64,000 bases of DNA. Origin: Batkoa obscura. Lineage: Eukaryota; Entomophthoromycota; Entomophthoromycetes; Entomophthorales; Batkoaceae. The notes below the pieces were generated by a model, which did not search any database, was not told the origin of the DNA, and worked only from the letters and a program-made list of their open reading frames with translations. Location: positions 1,054,001-1,118,000 of the forward strand of contig JASVEC010000006.1 in assembly GCA_030770535.1 (NCBI GenBank). Reading direction: 5' to 3'. Below, one piece after another: positions 31,975 to 44,495 of this stretch (position 1 is its first letter; each line of letters opens with the position of its first letter). A program made the translations under genes and the position numbers.

Positions 31975-33642
31975 TTAATCTTTCGACTTCTTTTTCTTTT
32001 TCTTGCTATCTTTCTCTTTTGTTTCACCATTTTCTTCTACTTTGACCTTCTTTTCTTTCTTTTCTTTCTTTTCCTTTTTCTCTTTCTTTTCCTTCTTTTC
32101 TTTTTTCTCTTCTTTCTTCTCTTCAACTTTATTGTCTGAAGACTCTTCTTCATTTTCTACTTCATCAAACACACGTTTCTTTTCAGCTTTTCCTATAGTA
32201 GAATCAACTGCGGTGTTATAAGATGTAGCTCTAATGAATTAAATATTAATATTGATACTATTATAAATAAATAAAAACTTACGGTCTGGCTTCGAATTTC
32301 TTTGGACCTTTATGTAAAGGAGCTCCAGCAGGACGAGGTTTACCTTCTAATACACGAATTCTATCTTCTAAAGCGTCACGCTGAGAAACACCTAAAGCAC
32401 CGCTATCACCTTCTCCTAAGGCATCAACACGGATTGAAATGGCAGCTTTATTGGCTAACATACGGGAAGCTTTACCCTTTATCTTTGGTGTGGCTTGTCC
32501 AACCAATGATGCATGGTATAATAAACCGTATTTAGGAGTATCGTGCTTGGTTTTAAGAGCACGGAAAAGAGCTTTTTCGGCACCAAGAATTTGGATAGTT
32601 GAAGCTGGGTATTTGGCGAGGGTCATTAAGGAACCAGCATGAGCAATTAAACGTGCACCAACAAGTTCACCAAGTAAAGCAGTTAAATTTGGAGCAATTG
32701 TACCCATACGTTGTTTAAGGTATTCATATAACTCAGAGCGATAAGCAGTGAGGGAAATAATTTGGTCACATAAATATTCTATATTATCTATATCTTCCTT
32801 TGAAATTTCAGTACCCATTGATATTTCAGCAGCTTCTTTTAATTCAGCTTCGAGTTCTTCTGGTAATACAGATGATAAATCGGTGGTAGAGAAGTTGGTA
32901 CGGAAGCCAACAGTTTTGACAACTTTAGCGAAAGCCAAGTTATCTACAATAATCTTGGCCATCTCTGGGAAATGCCATCCGTACCATTCTTTACAACGCA
33001 TAGCATATGTGTTAAGATCTTTGTCTAAATCATCAAGAAGAGCTATGGCTTGTACAATCATGGTATCAACCTTATCAGGACTGAATTTAAGCTTATAACG
33101 GGAAAGAGAGTGAGAAAGACCAAGTTGCATAGAAGAAAGATCAGAAGAAGATAATCCAGTTAATAAACTTTCCATTTGACTACGGATACCTCTGTAAAGT
33201 TCATTGACACTGGAGTCTGAAATTACATTATATCCTAAGGTTTTAGCAATAGCACCACCTATATATTTTATTAAAAAATATTCAAGAAAAAACCATTAAA
33301 AAAGTACCTAATTTTGGATCTATAACTGCTAAAGAGTCTTTTTTGCTCTTAATTTCAGCTTCGAGGAACTTTTTCAAAGAATCAGATACTTTTCCTTCTA
33401 CAAGAGCTGTAACACCAGCAAGAGCTTCAACAGTGTTTTCGAATTTTGAGAAACCTTGAAGTTTGACCCTAAAATATATTATATAAGCTAGATTTTAAAA
33501 TAGTGGAATAAAATTACATTTTTGAGGCCTTTTCTGGAGTAGAGAATGATTCGAAAAGGTCTTTAGAACCATCAGTTACTTTTGATTCATCTTTAACTTT
33601 AAAGATAGCATATCCGGCAGCGGTTTCAAAAAGTGCTAACAT
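31975..33642 (-). CDS. NOP58: NOP58, core box C/D snoRNP protein
   Basis: Four exons on the minus strand, 33642-33518, 33468-33308, 33258-32283 and 32230-31975, give 505 residues in one frame. It begins [18 protein letters not shown], the signature start of Nop58. The NOP5 N-terminal domain is followed by the coiled coil and the Nop domain, which contains [16 protein letters not shown], then [33 protein letters not shown] and [16 protein letters not shown]. The end is a long Lys-Lys-Glu tail (about 465-505), typical of Nop58. The protein bridges fibrillarin, Snu13 and box C/D snoRNA in 2'-O-methylation and 18S rRNA processing in the nucleolus. Full length. Confidence 0.97.
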
Positions 33643-34334
33643 TTTTATAATACCCTATTCGTTTGAACTTTAGTATAAGGTATTAGATAACAAGACATAT
33701 TATGATTATAACAAATATGTTCCTAGTATTATTTAGTTGATTTTATTACCTTTGATTATAAAAGTAAACCAAATTATTATTGTTTTTTTGATCTATTACT
33801 TTCGAGAAGAAGGATTATAAATTTCTATGGGATTTAACTAATTCCAATCATTAAAATTTTGATTTTTGTCAATTTTTAGACTAATTTATATTTGTTCTAA
33901 TAAAATATATTAATGGTATTGTTATTTATTATTATATATAATTTTTATTTTGGCTAAAGAAAAACATCCAAATATAAGGATATTTAAAAAATGCTTAAAT
34001 GTATTCAAAGTAATGGAATTTAATTCATTAGGCAAACCCTAGTATAAATTAAATTAAAATTAAGTTAGATTATTTTCATTATGCAAAATAAAAAATATAA
34101 TCTATTTTTTAGTTTTTGTTAAATATATTAATTTGATTAAATGTAATAATAACGGAAGCAACATAAATAAATCTATAAAAGATTTATAAAAGGGTTTGCA
34201 AAAATCCAACCATTTTTCTATTTTATTTATTTGTTAACTAAACATTTTTCTATTTTATTTTATTTATTTTTTATTATTATTAATAACATAATTTTATATT
34301 TTACTAAATAATATATAATAATTAAGTAAATATA

Positions 34335-34431
34335 TGGGGGTGTTTTTGACTTTATCACTTTTTACCTTTTTTAAGCGTTATTTGAGTAAAAGACTATTAG
34401 TAAAATTCTTAAACAAAAAAACACATCCTCA
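34335..34431 (+). mobile_element. TGGGG MITE, TA-flanked
   Basis: A near full-length copy from TGGGGGTG to CATCCTCA, with TA at 34333-34334 and 34432-34433. Confidence 0.9.
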
Positions 34432-34744
34432 TATAAAACAAATAAAGAAATAATTTATATTATTAATAAATTAATTATCAAGCTGATAAAATAATATTTT
34501 ATATTTATAAGTTTATTTTAATTATTAAAACTAAAAATTTTTGATTTATAATAAATAACTAACTAGAAAAACTTTAAAATATATAGTTAAAAGTTGTTTT
34601 ATAAAATTTAATAATAAAATTTAAATAAATAAATGATGCTTTTAAATACAAACGTTTAACTTTAATATATTACTTTTAATGGCAATATAGTTTCATAAAA
34701 ATAGCAAAAAGTTAAGATGTTATTGTAAACATATAATTAATATA

Positions 34745-34846
34745 TGGGGATGTTTTTTTTTGGTTTCATTGCTTTTTCCATTTTTTAAGCATTATTTGAG
34801 TAGAATAATTGTTAGTAAAATTCTTAAACAAAAAAATACATCCTCA
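34745..34846 (+). mobile_element. TGGGG MITE, TA-flanked
   Basis: A full-length copy from TGGGGATG to CATCCTCA, with TA at 34743-34744 and 34847-34848. Confidence 0.92.
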
Positions 34847-35209
34847 TATATTATAAGGTAACTATATATATAATTGCTGTTATATCGGATAAAAATATAA
34901 AATTTTAATTATACCATCATAATAAATTATAAAAGTGAGTTTCAAAAATGAATTTTTAAATAGATTAATTATGTAATCTATATAAATTTGTATAAATTTG
35001 TATATATTCTTTTTTAATATAGTTAATGGAGTAATATATTATTTTATATTACTCTTCTGATTCAATAAAACCTATAATTTTTGAACTTATGACCCTACAG
35101 TGTAAGCATAACTATATATACATAATTTTAATAATTACATGGCTATATTTATTTTTGCAAAATCACAAATGTATAAATGCAGCTTTCATATAAATCAGAA
35201 GGGTATTAT

Positions 35210-35300
35210 AAAAATATTTTTTTTGTTTAAGACTTCTAACAATTTTTTTACTCAATGACACTTAAAAATGTAAAAAGTGATAACCAAAAAATCACCCTCG
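35210..35300 (-). mobile_element. TGGGG MITE, degraded
   Basis: A minus-orientation copy with recognisable core and right part (AACCAAAAAATCACCCTCG). The left end has lost its G run. Confidence 0.7.
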
Positions 35301-37071
35301 TATTTTATACTTTAATCTGGTTTTTATCACTAAATTTAAGGTTTTCTAACAAAAGCAAGTTTTATAAAAAATTTTGTTTATTTTATTTAAATATATTTAC
35401 TAATATAAATTAATTTATTTTGTATGGGAAATTCTAAAGCCCAACATAATTAAATTTAATCGGATTCAGATTTATTAATAGACGGTAAGAGTGACTTTAC
35501 ATTTTAATTAAATATATTATTTAGAATTTTTTTAATGGCAATGTGATTTAATAAACATGTTGAGCCAAACTTAATTCGCAGTTTTATACAGTCACTCCTT
35601 TAATGTATGTTATTTTTTATTATTTTATTATACTGAGCGGTTAAATGAATGTTAACTTATGCTCATAGTAATAAAGAATTTTCTTTATTATTATATATAA
35701 ATTAATTTTTGTGTGATGATTAAACAGGTCCATTTAAATAAGCTGTCATTTTCATTAATAAATTTACCGCACTATCTCATTGTATTATATTACTTACCTC
35801 CAACTATATCTGTTTCATTATAGAAGTAAAAAGGAGTTGAGTAACGCTAATTCAACATTTAATAGAATTAATAAATTACATAAGAATCATACTGTCAAAA
35901 GCTTGAATGAGTTGTTTGTTCCCTAGTTTAGGCCTCAAAGTTGATATTAATAAATTATTTTATTTAAATCTCCTTTATGATTTCATCTTCGTTCTTTACT
36001 ACACTACTACTGTTACAGCTCTTTTATGACCTAATTAATCGTTGGTTTAGGAAGAAATCGTTATTAAAATTTGGTTAAAATATAGGGATCAGGTTTGAAA
36101 AAATAGAGTGCCTAAATAATTTAATTATAAAAGTTCTCAATAAAAAAATCGCAAAAGAGCTGCAACAGCTGTAAATAAAAGAATGTTATATCATGCTTAT
36201 TTTCTTATCTCAATAAAATCTGGTTGCATAGTTTGGAAGCACCAATCCCAATAAATTGATGATTAATCAAGGCATTACTAACTGAGAAAAAGGAAATCTT
36301 GCACTAAAAAAAGCTTGAGAGTGACGGAAAGATAGGAGCTATACATCATTAATTGACAAATCAATTAAGAAAATCAAGAGATGTCATTTGCTTATTTAAA
36401 TCTTACTTCAGGAATCGACAAGAGTTGAGGTTTGTATACAACCAATTATAGATAGGTATGCATCTATCTAGCCAATAGTTTATTACTTCTTGAATGATCT
36501 AGTAAAATCAAGATGCAATGGAATAAGGATAAATTCTTATTATAGAAACTTAACCATCAAATATAACTGCAACTATTTAATAAACATTCATCCGCTTTAA
36601 GCCCAGAATAAAAGTAATCAATTAAATGTCAATTGAAAACGTTTTCATCCAATCAATGAAGGATTTTAAATAAAGCTTAAACTGATATCCACTTAGGAGA
36701 ACTTTAGTATTTAATGGCCTCATTTTTACTAAAATCCCAAAAAATTTTAAAGAAATTAATATCTTCCAGAGTTAAGAATTTTCAAAAACCAACCTCTCTT
36801 TATAAGTTTGACTATAAAGTACTAGTAATATTTACTTGTGCTTGTACATTTTTTGTTTTATTAAAGTTTATATTATATTTTGTATTACATTTTGATCTTT
36901 TCAAAATGTTTTTACAATAAAATATAGGCGTTGTTTGTTTTGTTGAGTCCAATCTTAATTATTTACTTTGGTCTTGATACTCCCTTCTATATAATTGCTC
37001 CAGTTTAAAGTTAATTTGAAATCTATTAACACCCCTTTATCTTATATTATTATTACATATCTCTAATAAAA

Positions 37072-38406
37072 ATGGTCACTTTTTCTTCCGATTATTGGGC
37101 CCCAGGTTTAGACGTAAATGTACGTCGTCGCCAAAGCTCTAAAAAAGTCAAAGATGTAGCTCCACTCGAAACCACAGTGGTAGATAAAGCTTTATTAGCT
37201 CCCCCATCTACGAGCAATGCATCGAATTCTCTCTTCTCCTCTGCTTTTCATGATGATTCTTCTTGCTCTGACCTTTCAGAAAGAGATCATTCTACTTCTC
37301 CTAATCAATCTAAAGCTCACAAAAACTTATCGCGTATTAAAGATAAGAACTTGGAGAAATTATCTCACAACAGTGATTCTGATTTCTTCGGCAGCGTTAA
37401 GCACGCTTGGAGCGGAATTGTCGGTTCAAAATCCAGCAAAAAATCTCCAACAAGTAGTAAAGATGGGCAATCCAAAGATGAATGTTTATCCTTGACATTA
37501 AAATACGGTAACTGCGAAAAGCGTTGTATTGGACGTGGAGCTACTGCGGTAGTACGCCTTGTTCATAAGACCGATGCTGACAAACGTGACAATTACTATG
37601 CCATCAAAGGTTTCCGTAAACGTAGAAAAGATGAATCTGAAAAGGAATACATCAAAAAACTCACTTCTGAATTTTGTATTAGTTCTACTCTTCATCACCC
37701 AAATGTTGTTGAAACTGTAGATTTAATTAAAGATGAAGCTGGTGACTGGTGTCAGGTAATGGAGTATTGTCCTGGTGGTGATTTATATTCAGTTATTCGT
37801 AATGGACAAATGTCTCGTCATGAAATTGATTGTTGCTTTAAACAATTGATCCTTGGGTTACAATATATTCATAGTATGGGTGTAGCTCATCGTGATATTA
37901 AACCCGAAAACTTGTTAATTGATTATCAAGGACGTATTAAGATTACTGACTTTGGTGTTTCTGATGTATTTAGGATGGTTTGGGAAACTACATGTCATCG
38001 TTCTGCTGGGTTATGTGGTTCAGAGCCATACATTCCACCTGAAGCCTTTGTTGAAAAAGACTATGATGGTAGATCAATGGATATATGGGCTACTGGTATT
38101 GTTTATTATGCTATGTCTTACAACGGTGTACCATTCCGTACTGCTACAAAGAATGATAGTAATTATAAAGCTTTCCTTGAAACCAGGCTGAATAACAAAT
38201 ATGAGCCATTTAAAAGATATTCACCTGGTTGCAGAGAATTAATGAAACGCATTTTAGAGCCAGAACCAAGTAAGCGTATTACGATAGATGAGATATTAAA
38301 TAATGAATGGTTTCAATCTATTGAAGTATGTGAAAATTGTGAAACTTCTACTATGCACCATAATCATTTTTCTAGTAATTATATACCCAGGAAGGCATAT
38401 AATTAA
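37072..38406 (+). CDS. HAL4/HAL5/NPR1-family serine/threonine protein kinase
   Basis: A single-exon gene of 444 residues. The first 140 residues are Ser-rich and probably disordered. The kinase domain covers about 143-415, with GRGATAVV (154-161), catalytic Lys179 in AIKG, HRD at 273-275, DFG at 293-295 and PPE at 322-324 in place of the usual APE. FRKRRKDESEKEYIKKL, VMEYCPGGDLYS and FGVSDVFRMVWE...GLCGSEPYIPPE are hallmarks of the fungal Hal4/Sat4-Hal5-Npr1 group, which controls plasma-membrane transporters, potassium uptake and nutrient permeases. The exact member is not assignable by eye. More C- and G-ending codons (CGT, GGT, CAC) occur in its first third than in its neighbours, and it lacks introns. 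Confidence 0.93.
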   Translation: MVTFSSDYWAPGLDVNVRRRQSSKKVKDVAPLETTVVDKALLAPPSTSNASNSLFSSAFHDDSSCSDLSERDHSTSPNQSKAHKNLSRIKDKNLEKLSHNSDSDFFGSVKHAWSGIVGSKSSKKSPTSSKDGQSKDECLSLTLKYGNCEKRCIGRGATAVVRLVHKTDADKRDNYYAIKGFRKRRKDESEKEYIKKLTSEFCISSTLHHPNVVETVDLIKDEAGDWCQVMEYCPGGDLYSVIRNGQMSRHEIDCCFKQLILGLQYIHSMGVAHRDIKPENLLIDYQGRIKITDFGVSDVFRMVWETTCHRSAGLCGSEPYIPPEAFVEKDYDGRSMDIWATGIVYYAMSYNGVPFRTATKNDSNYKAFLETRLNNKYEPFKRYSPGCRELMKRILEPEPSKRITIDEILNNEWFQSIEVCENCETSTMHHNHFSSNYIPRKAYN

Positions 38407-41400
38407 CTAGTTCCAAGTCTAAAAAATATGTAATAGCTTCTCCACTTTAATTTAATGCCAATGTTAAGTTCATAATAAAATTGCATTTAATAATAGAAAT
38501 TCAATATTTTTGAAACTGTTAATTCAACTAAAATTTAAAACATTAAATTTAATATAACAAATTTTAGTCAATTTTATGATATTTATAATTAATTTATTAT
38601 TCCATAAAAGTCAATTCAATAAAAGGTATTGCATTTTATAATAAGATTGTATAAAAGAATATTATAATTAAATTTTAATAAATAGAATAAACGTTTGCCT
38701 TTGGATTTAAGTTTAAAACAATAAGAAAGTCAAATAGCTGACTTTGTGTATATTTCTTCCATAGCACCAGTAGTATTTTTCAATAGTGCAACTTTCTTTA
38801 AAATAATTCATTGGGGCTTCTCATAAGTTCTTGCAGTTTTTCAGATAAAAAAAATAAGAAATTCTTAGTTGCAGCAGCAATTTTTTATAAGATGAACTTT
38901 TTTCAATTAGAATTTATTTTGTCTAAAAACAAAAAATAAAATGAAGAATTTCAATTCTTCTAATTCATACCTCTACGGTAATTTTCATTTGAGAAAGAAT
39001 TAGAAGGATTCATCAGAAAATTCAGTACCTTTTTTACACAAATATTATGAAAATATACAAACCTTATACATTGACAAGCTAAATAAGATTCACGTCTATT
39101 TTTTAATTTAGCTAAGACAAAATATACTAAACTTTAGGATTCAAGTGTTTAATATTTAATTAAATGTCAAAAATAAAAGTTAGATAGTCATCAATTGTTT
39201 TCCAATGCTTTTAAAATCGAATAGTTTAAATATTCTAAATTTCTCCCCTTTGCTTAGTCTTGTCCTTGCTTTTTCCTTCCTATCTCTCTTACCTCCTCCA
39301 TCACCACTTGAATTAATGTTGAAATAGTTTTCCTAACAATAAATACTTGGTAGCTTTTCAAGCTCTTTCAAGATCTTTAAAAAAAAAATTCTAAATTCAA
39401 AAACCAAAAGTTTATGTTATGTTTTTATGTTTTTATTAAATGAAAGCAATATGTTGGTGCAAAAAGTTGCTCAATAAATAATAAAATTAGAGAGCACAAC
39501 TTAAAGAAAACAGTGAGTTTTCTCACTATAAGACGTTGAAGCTTCTTAAGAAGGTTTGCTATAGAACAACTGTGAGGTTGTTATTGTTTGTCATTATGGC
39601 TAGAAAAATTCTAAGTATTTGAAAATTAAGTTGGATAATCTGAAAAAAAGCAAGTTAATGAAGGTAAATATTAGATGAAGTAGTAGTTTAGTGTACAATC
39701 AAGAGTCCAAGACTTATAAAGCGCACAATAGCATAATGTAGAGTTTTTAAAATAGGGAGTTAAGATGGGAAAGAGTTTTTTTTAAAATAAAATATGCAAA
39801 TTTTCATAAATACTACTTACAATTAATATATGGGGGTGTTTTTTTAGTTTCATCACTTTTTCCATCTTCTAGGCGTTATTTGAGCGGAAAAATTGTTAGT
39901 AAAATTCTTAAACACAAGGATACATCCACATATATTTATGAAAGATAAATAGACTTTGGGATTATTTTTACTGCATATTTTCACTGTAAAATATTATAGT
40001 TTGAAATTAATAATAAAATTAGTATTAATATTAGACTGTAGTAATTTCTATAAAAAGGTTGTGATTTATACAGGATAACTTCAGTAATTAGACATCGTTA
40101 TTATTTAAATGTTCAAAGGATCAAAAATATAATATGATATTACTTTTATAAAACTATAAAGGTAAAAAAGTTGACTTAAGTTTTAAATTTAACAGAAATT
40201 CAAAAAAATGCAAATAACCATTTTAGTAAAATTATTTATTTGTAGATTATAATATAAAAATCTTGTTTAATCTCTTATTACTTGATTTAGCTAGTAATAC
40301 TACTTTTATTAAATGATGATTAAGTACTATATTGTAACATTTTTTCTATATACTCAGACAATACCATTAGATTTGATATAGTTTATTGATATAAATCTAT
40401 AACTTATTATAATAAAGTATTTTGTTATACATACTAGAAATTAAGATAGTATAGAAATATAGAAACACAATAAATAAGCTTTTTCTTTTCATGATAAATA
40501 AATGCTTATCATTCTAAATCTAACGATTTTAAATTTGAAGCATTGTTATAGAAAAATAGAAAAATAGAAAAAAATATTTCGAGTAAAAAATGTTGAAATG
40601 AAATATCACGTTTGTGACTCTAGAAAATAAACTAGGGGCTCAACTTTACAAATATAACATTAGGTAAGGACAACAAGATGATGGTTATTGTAGGCCAAAG
40701 CTTATTTAATTTTAAAGATGGGTTCTAGTGTAGAAATTAAACTTAACTATTTTAAACTTACATAAAATAAAACTTAGAGAGTCAACTGAAAATACTAATT
40801 ATTGCTAAAATTCTATTTTTAACTGAAAAGTAAATATTACTTCATCTTAGGGGTAATCGTTTGCTTTTAAGCAACTATATCTATAATAACATTGATCTTG
40901 TTTATAACTCAAACTTTAAACTTGATAATCATTCATTAATTTTGATAGAGAAGTAAAGCTAAAGTCATCTCTATTATAAAGATATAAATAATTTAATGAT
41001 TAGTAAATAATGATTTATAATTTACAATGAGATCCTTAGTAATGTTAAAATTGGTATTTTTAATTTATAAAGTGCTTTAAACATAACGTTATCGTTTAAT
41101 AAAATTTCAATCTAATAAAACTTTTTTTCGGTTGGAATAAGATGAGGGGTAAAATATGGAGTAAAAAAAGTATTTGTTTTTGAAAAAGTTAACTTCAATA
41201 TTTGATATTTCTTGAAATTTATTAACTTCTTTTAGTAGTCAATAGAGTATAAGATATACCTTGTATTTACAGATAATTGGTTATACTTTACCCTATTCCT
41301 TTAAATAGTCTTTTTACCAGGGATATAAAAATTAAAAGTTGGGTAGTAAAGATTACTTTCACAGGTTATGTCCATTTTGTTAATTTAATAGACGAATAAA

Positions 41401-41693
41401 ATACATCAATTAATCAAATTAATGTCCTTTTATTGAGTAGTAAAGTAAAACCAAGTAATTTATTATACTAATAGACACCAAATAGGATCTATTATCTCCA
41501 AGATTGTGGGGGTAATCTACCCCTGGAAGTAAGTTAAAGAAAGTAGATAGTAAAAAAGTATATAAATGCAGCTCCAGTGATTAAATCAAATATAAAATCA
41601 TAAACTATTTATTTATTGTATATATAAGTATATATAATCCTACTATTTATATCATTTGACTGATTTTTTTTAAATAACTATAACCATATTAAA
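38407..41693. other. Long intergenic region with one MITE
   Basis: 3.3 kb without a convincing gene. A MITE lies at 39831-39930. A short purine repeat of TAGAAAAA units lies at about 40554-40577. TATATAAATGCAGC at about 41559-41572 may be the TATA box for the second bHLH gene. Otherwise AT-rich with nothing recognised. Confidence 0.55.
39831..39930 (+). mobile_element. TGGGG MITE, TA-flanked
   Basis: A full-length copy from TGGGGGTG to CATCCACA, with TA at 39829-39830 and 39931-39932. Confidence 0.92.
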
Positions 41694-42320
41694 ATGTTGA
41701 ACCCAGATCCTATTAAACCAGATCATTCCAGTGAAACTATGATGATGAATCAAGAAGAGATGTTACAACAAGGAAACTTATATGAATTAATGGCTTTACA
41801 ACAGGCTTATGATCCTATGTTTCCAGTAACAAATGAAATGATGATGTTGAATGACCCAACCACTTTAAACTACTTAGCTATGAATAGTAATTTGGCTAAC
41901 TTAGCTAACTTTAGTGAACCCTTTAATACTGAATTTTATGAGTATAAAGGTAAAGAAGAGAAGAGCAAAGAGAATAAAAGGCGAGTTAAAACTGAAGAGG
42001 AAGATGAAGAACAGAGTAAATTAGACTCTGCTGAACTTCGTCGTAAAATACATATTCAATCGGAGCAAAAACGTAGAGCTCAAATTAAAGATGGGTTTGA
42101 AGAGTTGAGAAAACAATTGCCTAATTGCGCTAATAAGCAATTATCAAAAGCTGCCATTTTGAATAAGACTTGTCTACATGTACAACAATTAAAGGCTTCT
42201 CAGTTTGTTTTATTAACTGAGATTGATCGCTTAAGGTTGGAAAATGACCATCTTCGTCAATTAAACCAGGCTTTATATCCTAAGCATGCGGTTAATAACC
42301 TCTATTCTCTTAACCTTTAA
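41694..42320 (+). CDS. bHLH-leucine zipper transcription factor (Mlx/Mondo-like), second copy
   Basis: A single-exon gene of 208 residues. The basic region at 116-129 (RRKIHIQSEQKRRAQ) keeps the His, Glu and Arg needed for E-box binding. Helix 1 is IKDGFEELRKQLP, the loop carries CANKQLSK, helix 2 is AAILNKTCLHVQQLK, and a zipper with regular Leu follows at 172-191. The HIQSEQKRRAQI.DGF block is identical or nearly so to the copy at 29950-30558, while the Met/Asn-rich N-termini differ. The two may form homo- or heterodimers with each other; that is inference. Confidence 0.9.
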   Translation: MLNPDPIKPDHSSETMMMNQEEMLQQGNLYELMALQQAYDPMFPVTNEMMMLNDPTTLNYLAMNSNLANLANFSEPFNTEFYEYKGKEEKSKENKRRVKTEEEDEEQSKLDSAELRRKIHIQSEQKRRAQIKDGFEELRKQLPNCANKQLSKAAILNKTCLHVQQLKASQFVLLTEIDRLRLENDHLRQLNQALYPKHAVNNLYSLNL

Positions 42321-42797
42321 ATGGCAATAAATTATGTTTAATTATTTACTTAAATGATATTGTGTACTTGTGTTTTATTGAGACCTGGCTTATTGAAATT
42401 GTTATTACTTTATAAGTGTAGTTTAATTATGTATGAAATAAAAATCGATGTTATATTATTTTTACCATTTGTTAAATGTATTTTGTAAGCAAACTGCTTT
42501 ATAACTGATTGATTTTCTTTAGTATCTATATATACATAAGAATACTTAAACCTAATCTGTTTTACGTTTAAGAAGTTTAATATATAATAACTCACCTTAT
42601 TACATTTATAAACCTATTTTTTATAAAATTTACTATTTAAGTTGAAATCCAAATTCAAGTTTTTGATTCGCTAATTCCACTTTTATGAATTATTTTTGTT
42701 ATTTTTAAAACTTCAATTTTATTCTATTTAAAGGTGGAAATTTAATAAAATAAGAACCGAAGAAAAGTAACCAAAACAAAGATAGAATAGCTTTAAA
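42321..42797. other. Intergenic, nothing recognised
   Basis: An AT-rich spacer between the second bHLH gene and UTP15, both on the plus strand. Confidence 0.6.
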
Positions 42798-44495
42798 ATG
42801 GCCGAATACATTCCATTAACCGCAAGGAAATATGCTTCTAAACAACAGATAACACCAGAGGTGGCCTTTTGGAAATCATTTACAGTAAGCTAATTATTTT
42901 AAACTTTAAATCTTAAAACTTAATTTCCACTAGTCTCCAGTAATAGTAAAAGAGAATAATAGTGTAACTTCCATTCATTTCTCTCCGAATTCTCCAACCG
43001 ACTTTGCAGTTACTGCTTCTACAAGAGTACAAATTTATTCCTCTAGAACAAACTCGGTTTCAAAATCCATTTCAAGATTTACAGATACCGCTTATTCAGG
43101 AAGTTTTCGTAGCGATGGTAAGTTAGTCGTTGCTGGAGATAATTCAGGGTTGATTCAAGTAATAACTATTTTCCATTGTTGTTTTTTTATTTATTTTATT
43201 AGCTTTTTGATGTCAAATCAAGATCTGTTTTAAGAACTATGAAGGAGCATAGAGGGTAAGTAAAATAATACTTCTTAACAATTACGATTTTGATTCACTA
43301 TTTCTAGTCCAGTTAAAGTAACAAAATTCCACCCAGATAATACAAAAATATTGTCATGTTCAGATGACAGACTTGTAAAAGTATGGGATATTCCTAGTCA
43401 AGCTGCAATTTCAACTTTTGATGACCATAATGATTATGTAAGATGTGGTGCTATTAACCCAGCCAATCCAAATGTGTATTTATCAGGTTCTTATGATAAT
43501 ACAGTAAAAATTTATGATGCTCGTAATCCAGCTTCATCAGCTTGTATATTGACTCTTGATCATGGAGCACCAGTTGAGGATGTGTTAGTTTATCCAACAG
43601 GAAGCTTGTTAGCTGTAGCAGGAGGACCATGCGTTAAAATTTATGATATCATTACTGGAAGATGTTTACATAATTTAGAAAATTTCCAAAAAACAGTAAC
43701 CTGTTTAGCACTTGATGGAGATAAAGTTAGATTATTAGCAGGTTCTTTAGATCATCATGTTAAGGTTTATGACCTTTCTGAGTATTCAATGCAACATTCA
43801 GTAAAATACCCATCCCCTGTATTATCCTTAGCCATTTCAGGTAATAACTCAACCCTTGCGGTTGGTATGGTGTCTGGTGCTTTATCTATTCGTAAACGCA
43901 TTACAACTGGAACAAGCAGAAGCTCTTCAGTTGCATTTAAAGAAGAAGTAGTAGCGCCAGAAGTACCAGCACCAACTAAGAAAAAATCCAAAAACCCACA
44001 TGATAGATTGATAAGAGACTTCAAATATAAAGAAGCTTTAGATTCATTGCTAATGGTAGAGTTTTATAGCTTGAATTTAGTTTTTATTAATAGTAATTTT
44101 AGACACCTAATAGCAATGATTTGACTATGGAATTATTAAGAGAATTAATCCGAAGAGGAGGTATTGAAGTGGCATTATCTGGAAGAGATGATGCTTCTCT
44201 TTTAATGTTGTTGAAATTTTTGGCCAACAATTTTAATCATGTTGAATATCACTCTTTAATTTTAAATGTTATTATATTAACATTAGGTAAACTAAATAGC
44301 ATTCATTTATTAACGTAGGTTTAAATTCATTTGTTTATAGATATTTATGACAAAGTAATAACAAGTTCCAACAAGCTAAACAAAGTATTAATTCAGCTTA
44401 AAGACAAAGTTCAAAGTGAGTTAACTTTACAAAAAGAAATGGTAGCGGTATCTGGATTAGCTGAAATGGTCAAAGCTAAAGCTATGACTAAATAG
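42798..44495 (+). CDS. UTP15: UTP15, WD40 subunit of the small-subunit processome (t-UTP)
   Basis: Six exons, 42798-42884, 42934-43158, 43203-43255, 43308-44055, 44103-44286 and 44341-44495, give 483 residues. The N-terminal two thirds is a WD40 propeller: HRGPVKVTKFHPDNTKILSCSDDRLVKVWDI, HNDYVRCGAINPANPNVYLSGSYDNTVKIYDAR, GGPCVKIYDIITGRCL and LLAGSLDHHVKVYDL. The C-terminal domain (LIRDFKYKEALDSLLM, then LRELIRRGGIEVALSGRD) is the UTP15-specific helical domain. In yeast the t-UTP complex binds rDNA and the 5' external spacer and is needed for 18S rRNA maturation and Pol I transcription. Full length for the family. Confidence 0.93.

Larger units (their letters stand above)
33643..37071. other. 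Long intergenic region with MITE copies
   Basis: A divergent spacer of 3.4 kb between NOP58 and the kinase gene. It carries MITEs at 34335-34431, 34745-34846 and 35210-35300. The remainder is AT-rich. A 68-codon frame at 36714-36920 is hydrophobic and not convincing. I see no tRNA or other RNA gene. Confidence 0.6.

Noticed and set aside
31975-32230. Lysine-rich run as a simple repeat or separate gene
   Set aside because: It is the normal KKE/D tail of Nop58, joined in frame to the main exon by a good GT...AG intron.
33950-33976. Possible tiny MITE remnant (AAAAACATCCAAATATA)
   Set aside because: About 20 matching bases in AT-rich DNA are not enough to support a copy.
36714-36920. 68-codon frame before the kinase gene
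   Set aside because: Hydrophobic C-terminal half from T-rich DNA, no family resemblance. It lies in the probable kinase promoter.
37217-38191. Open frames in other phases inside the kinase gene
   Set aside because: They overlap a full kinase domain with all catalytic motifs and show no motif of their own.
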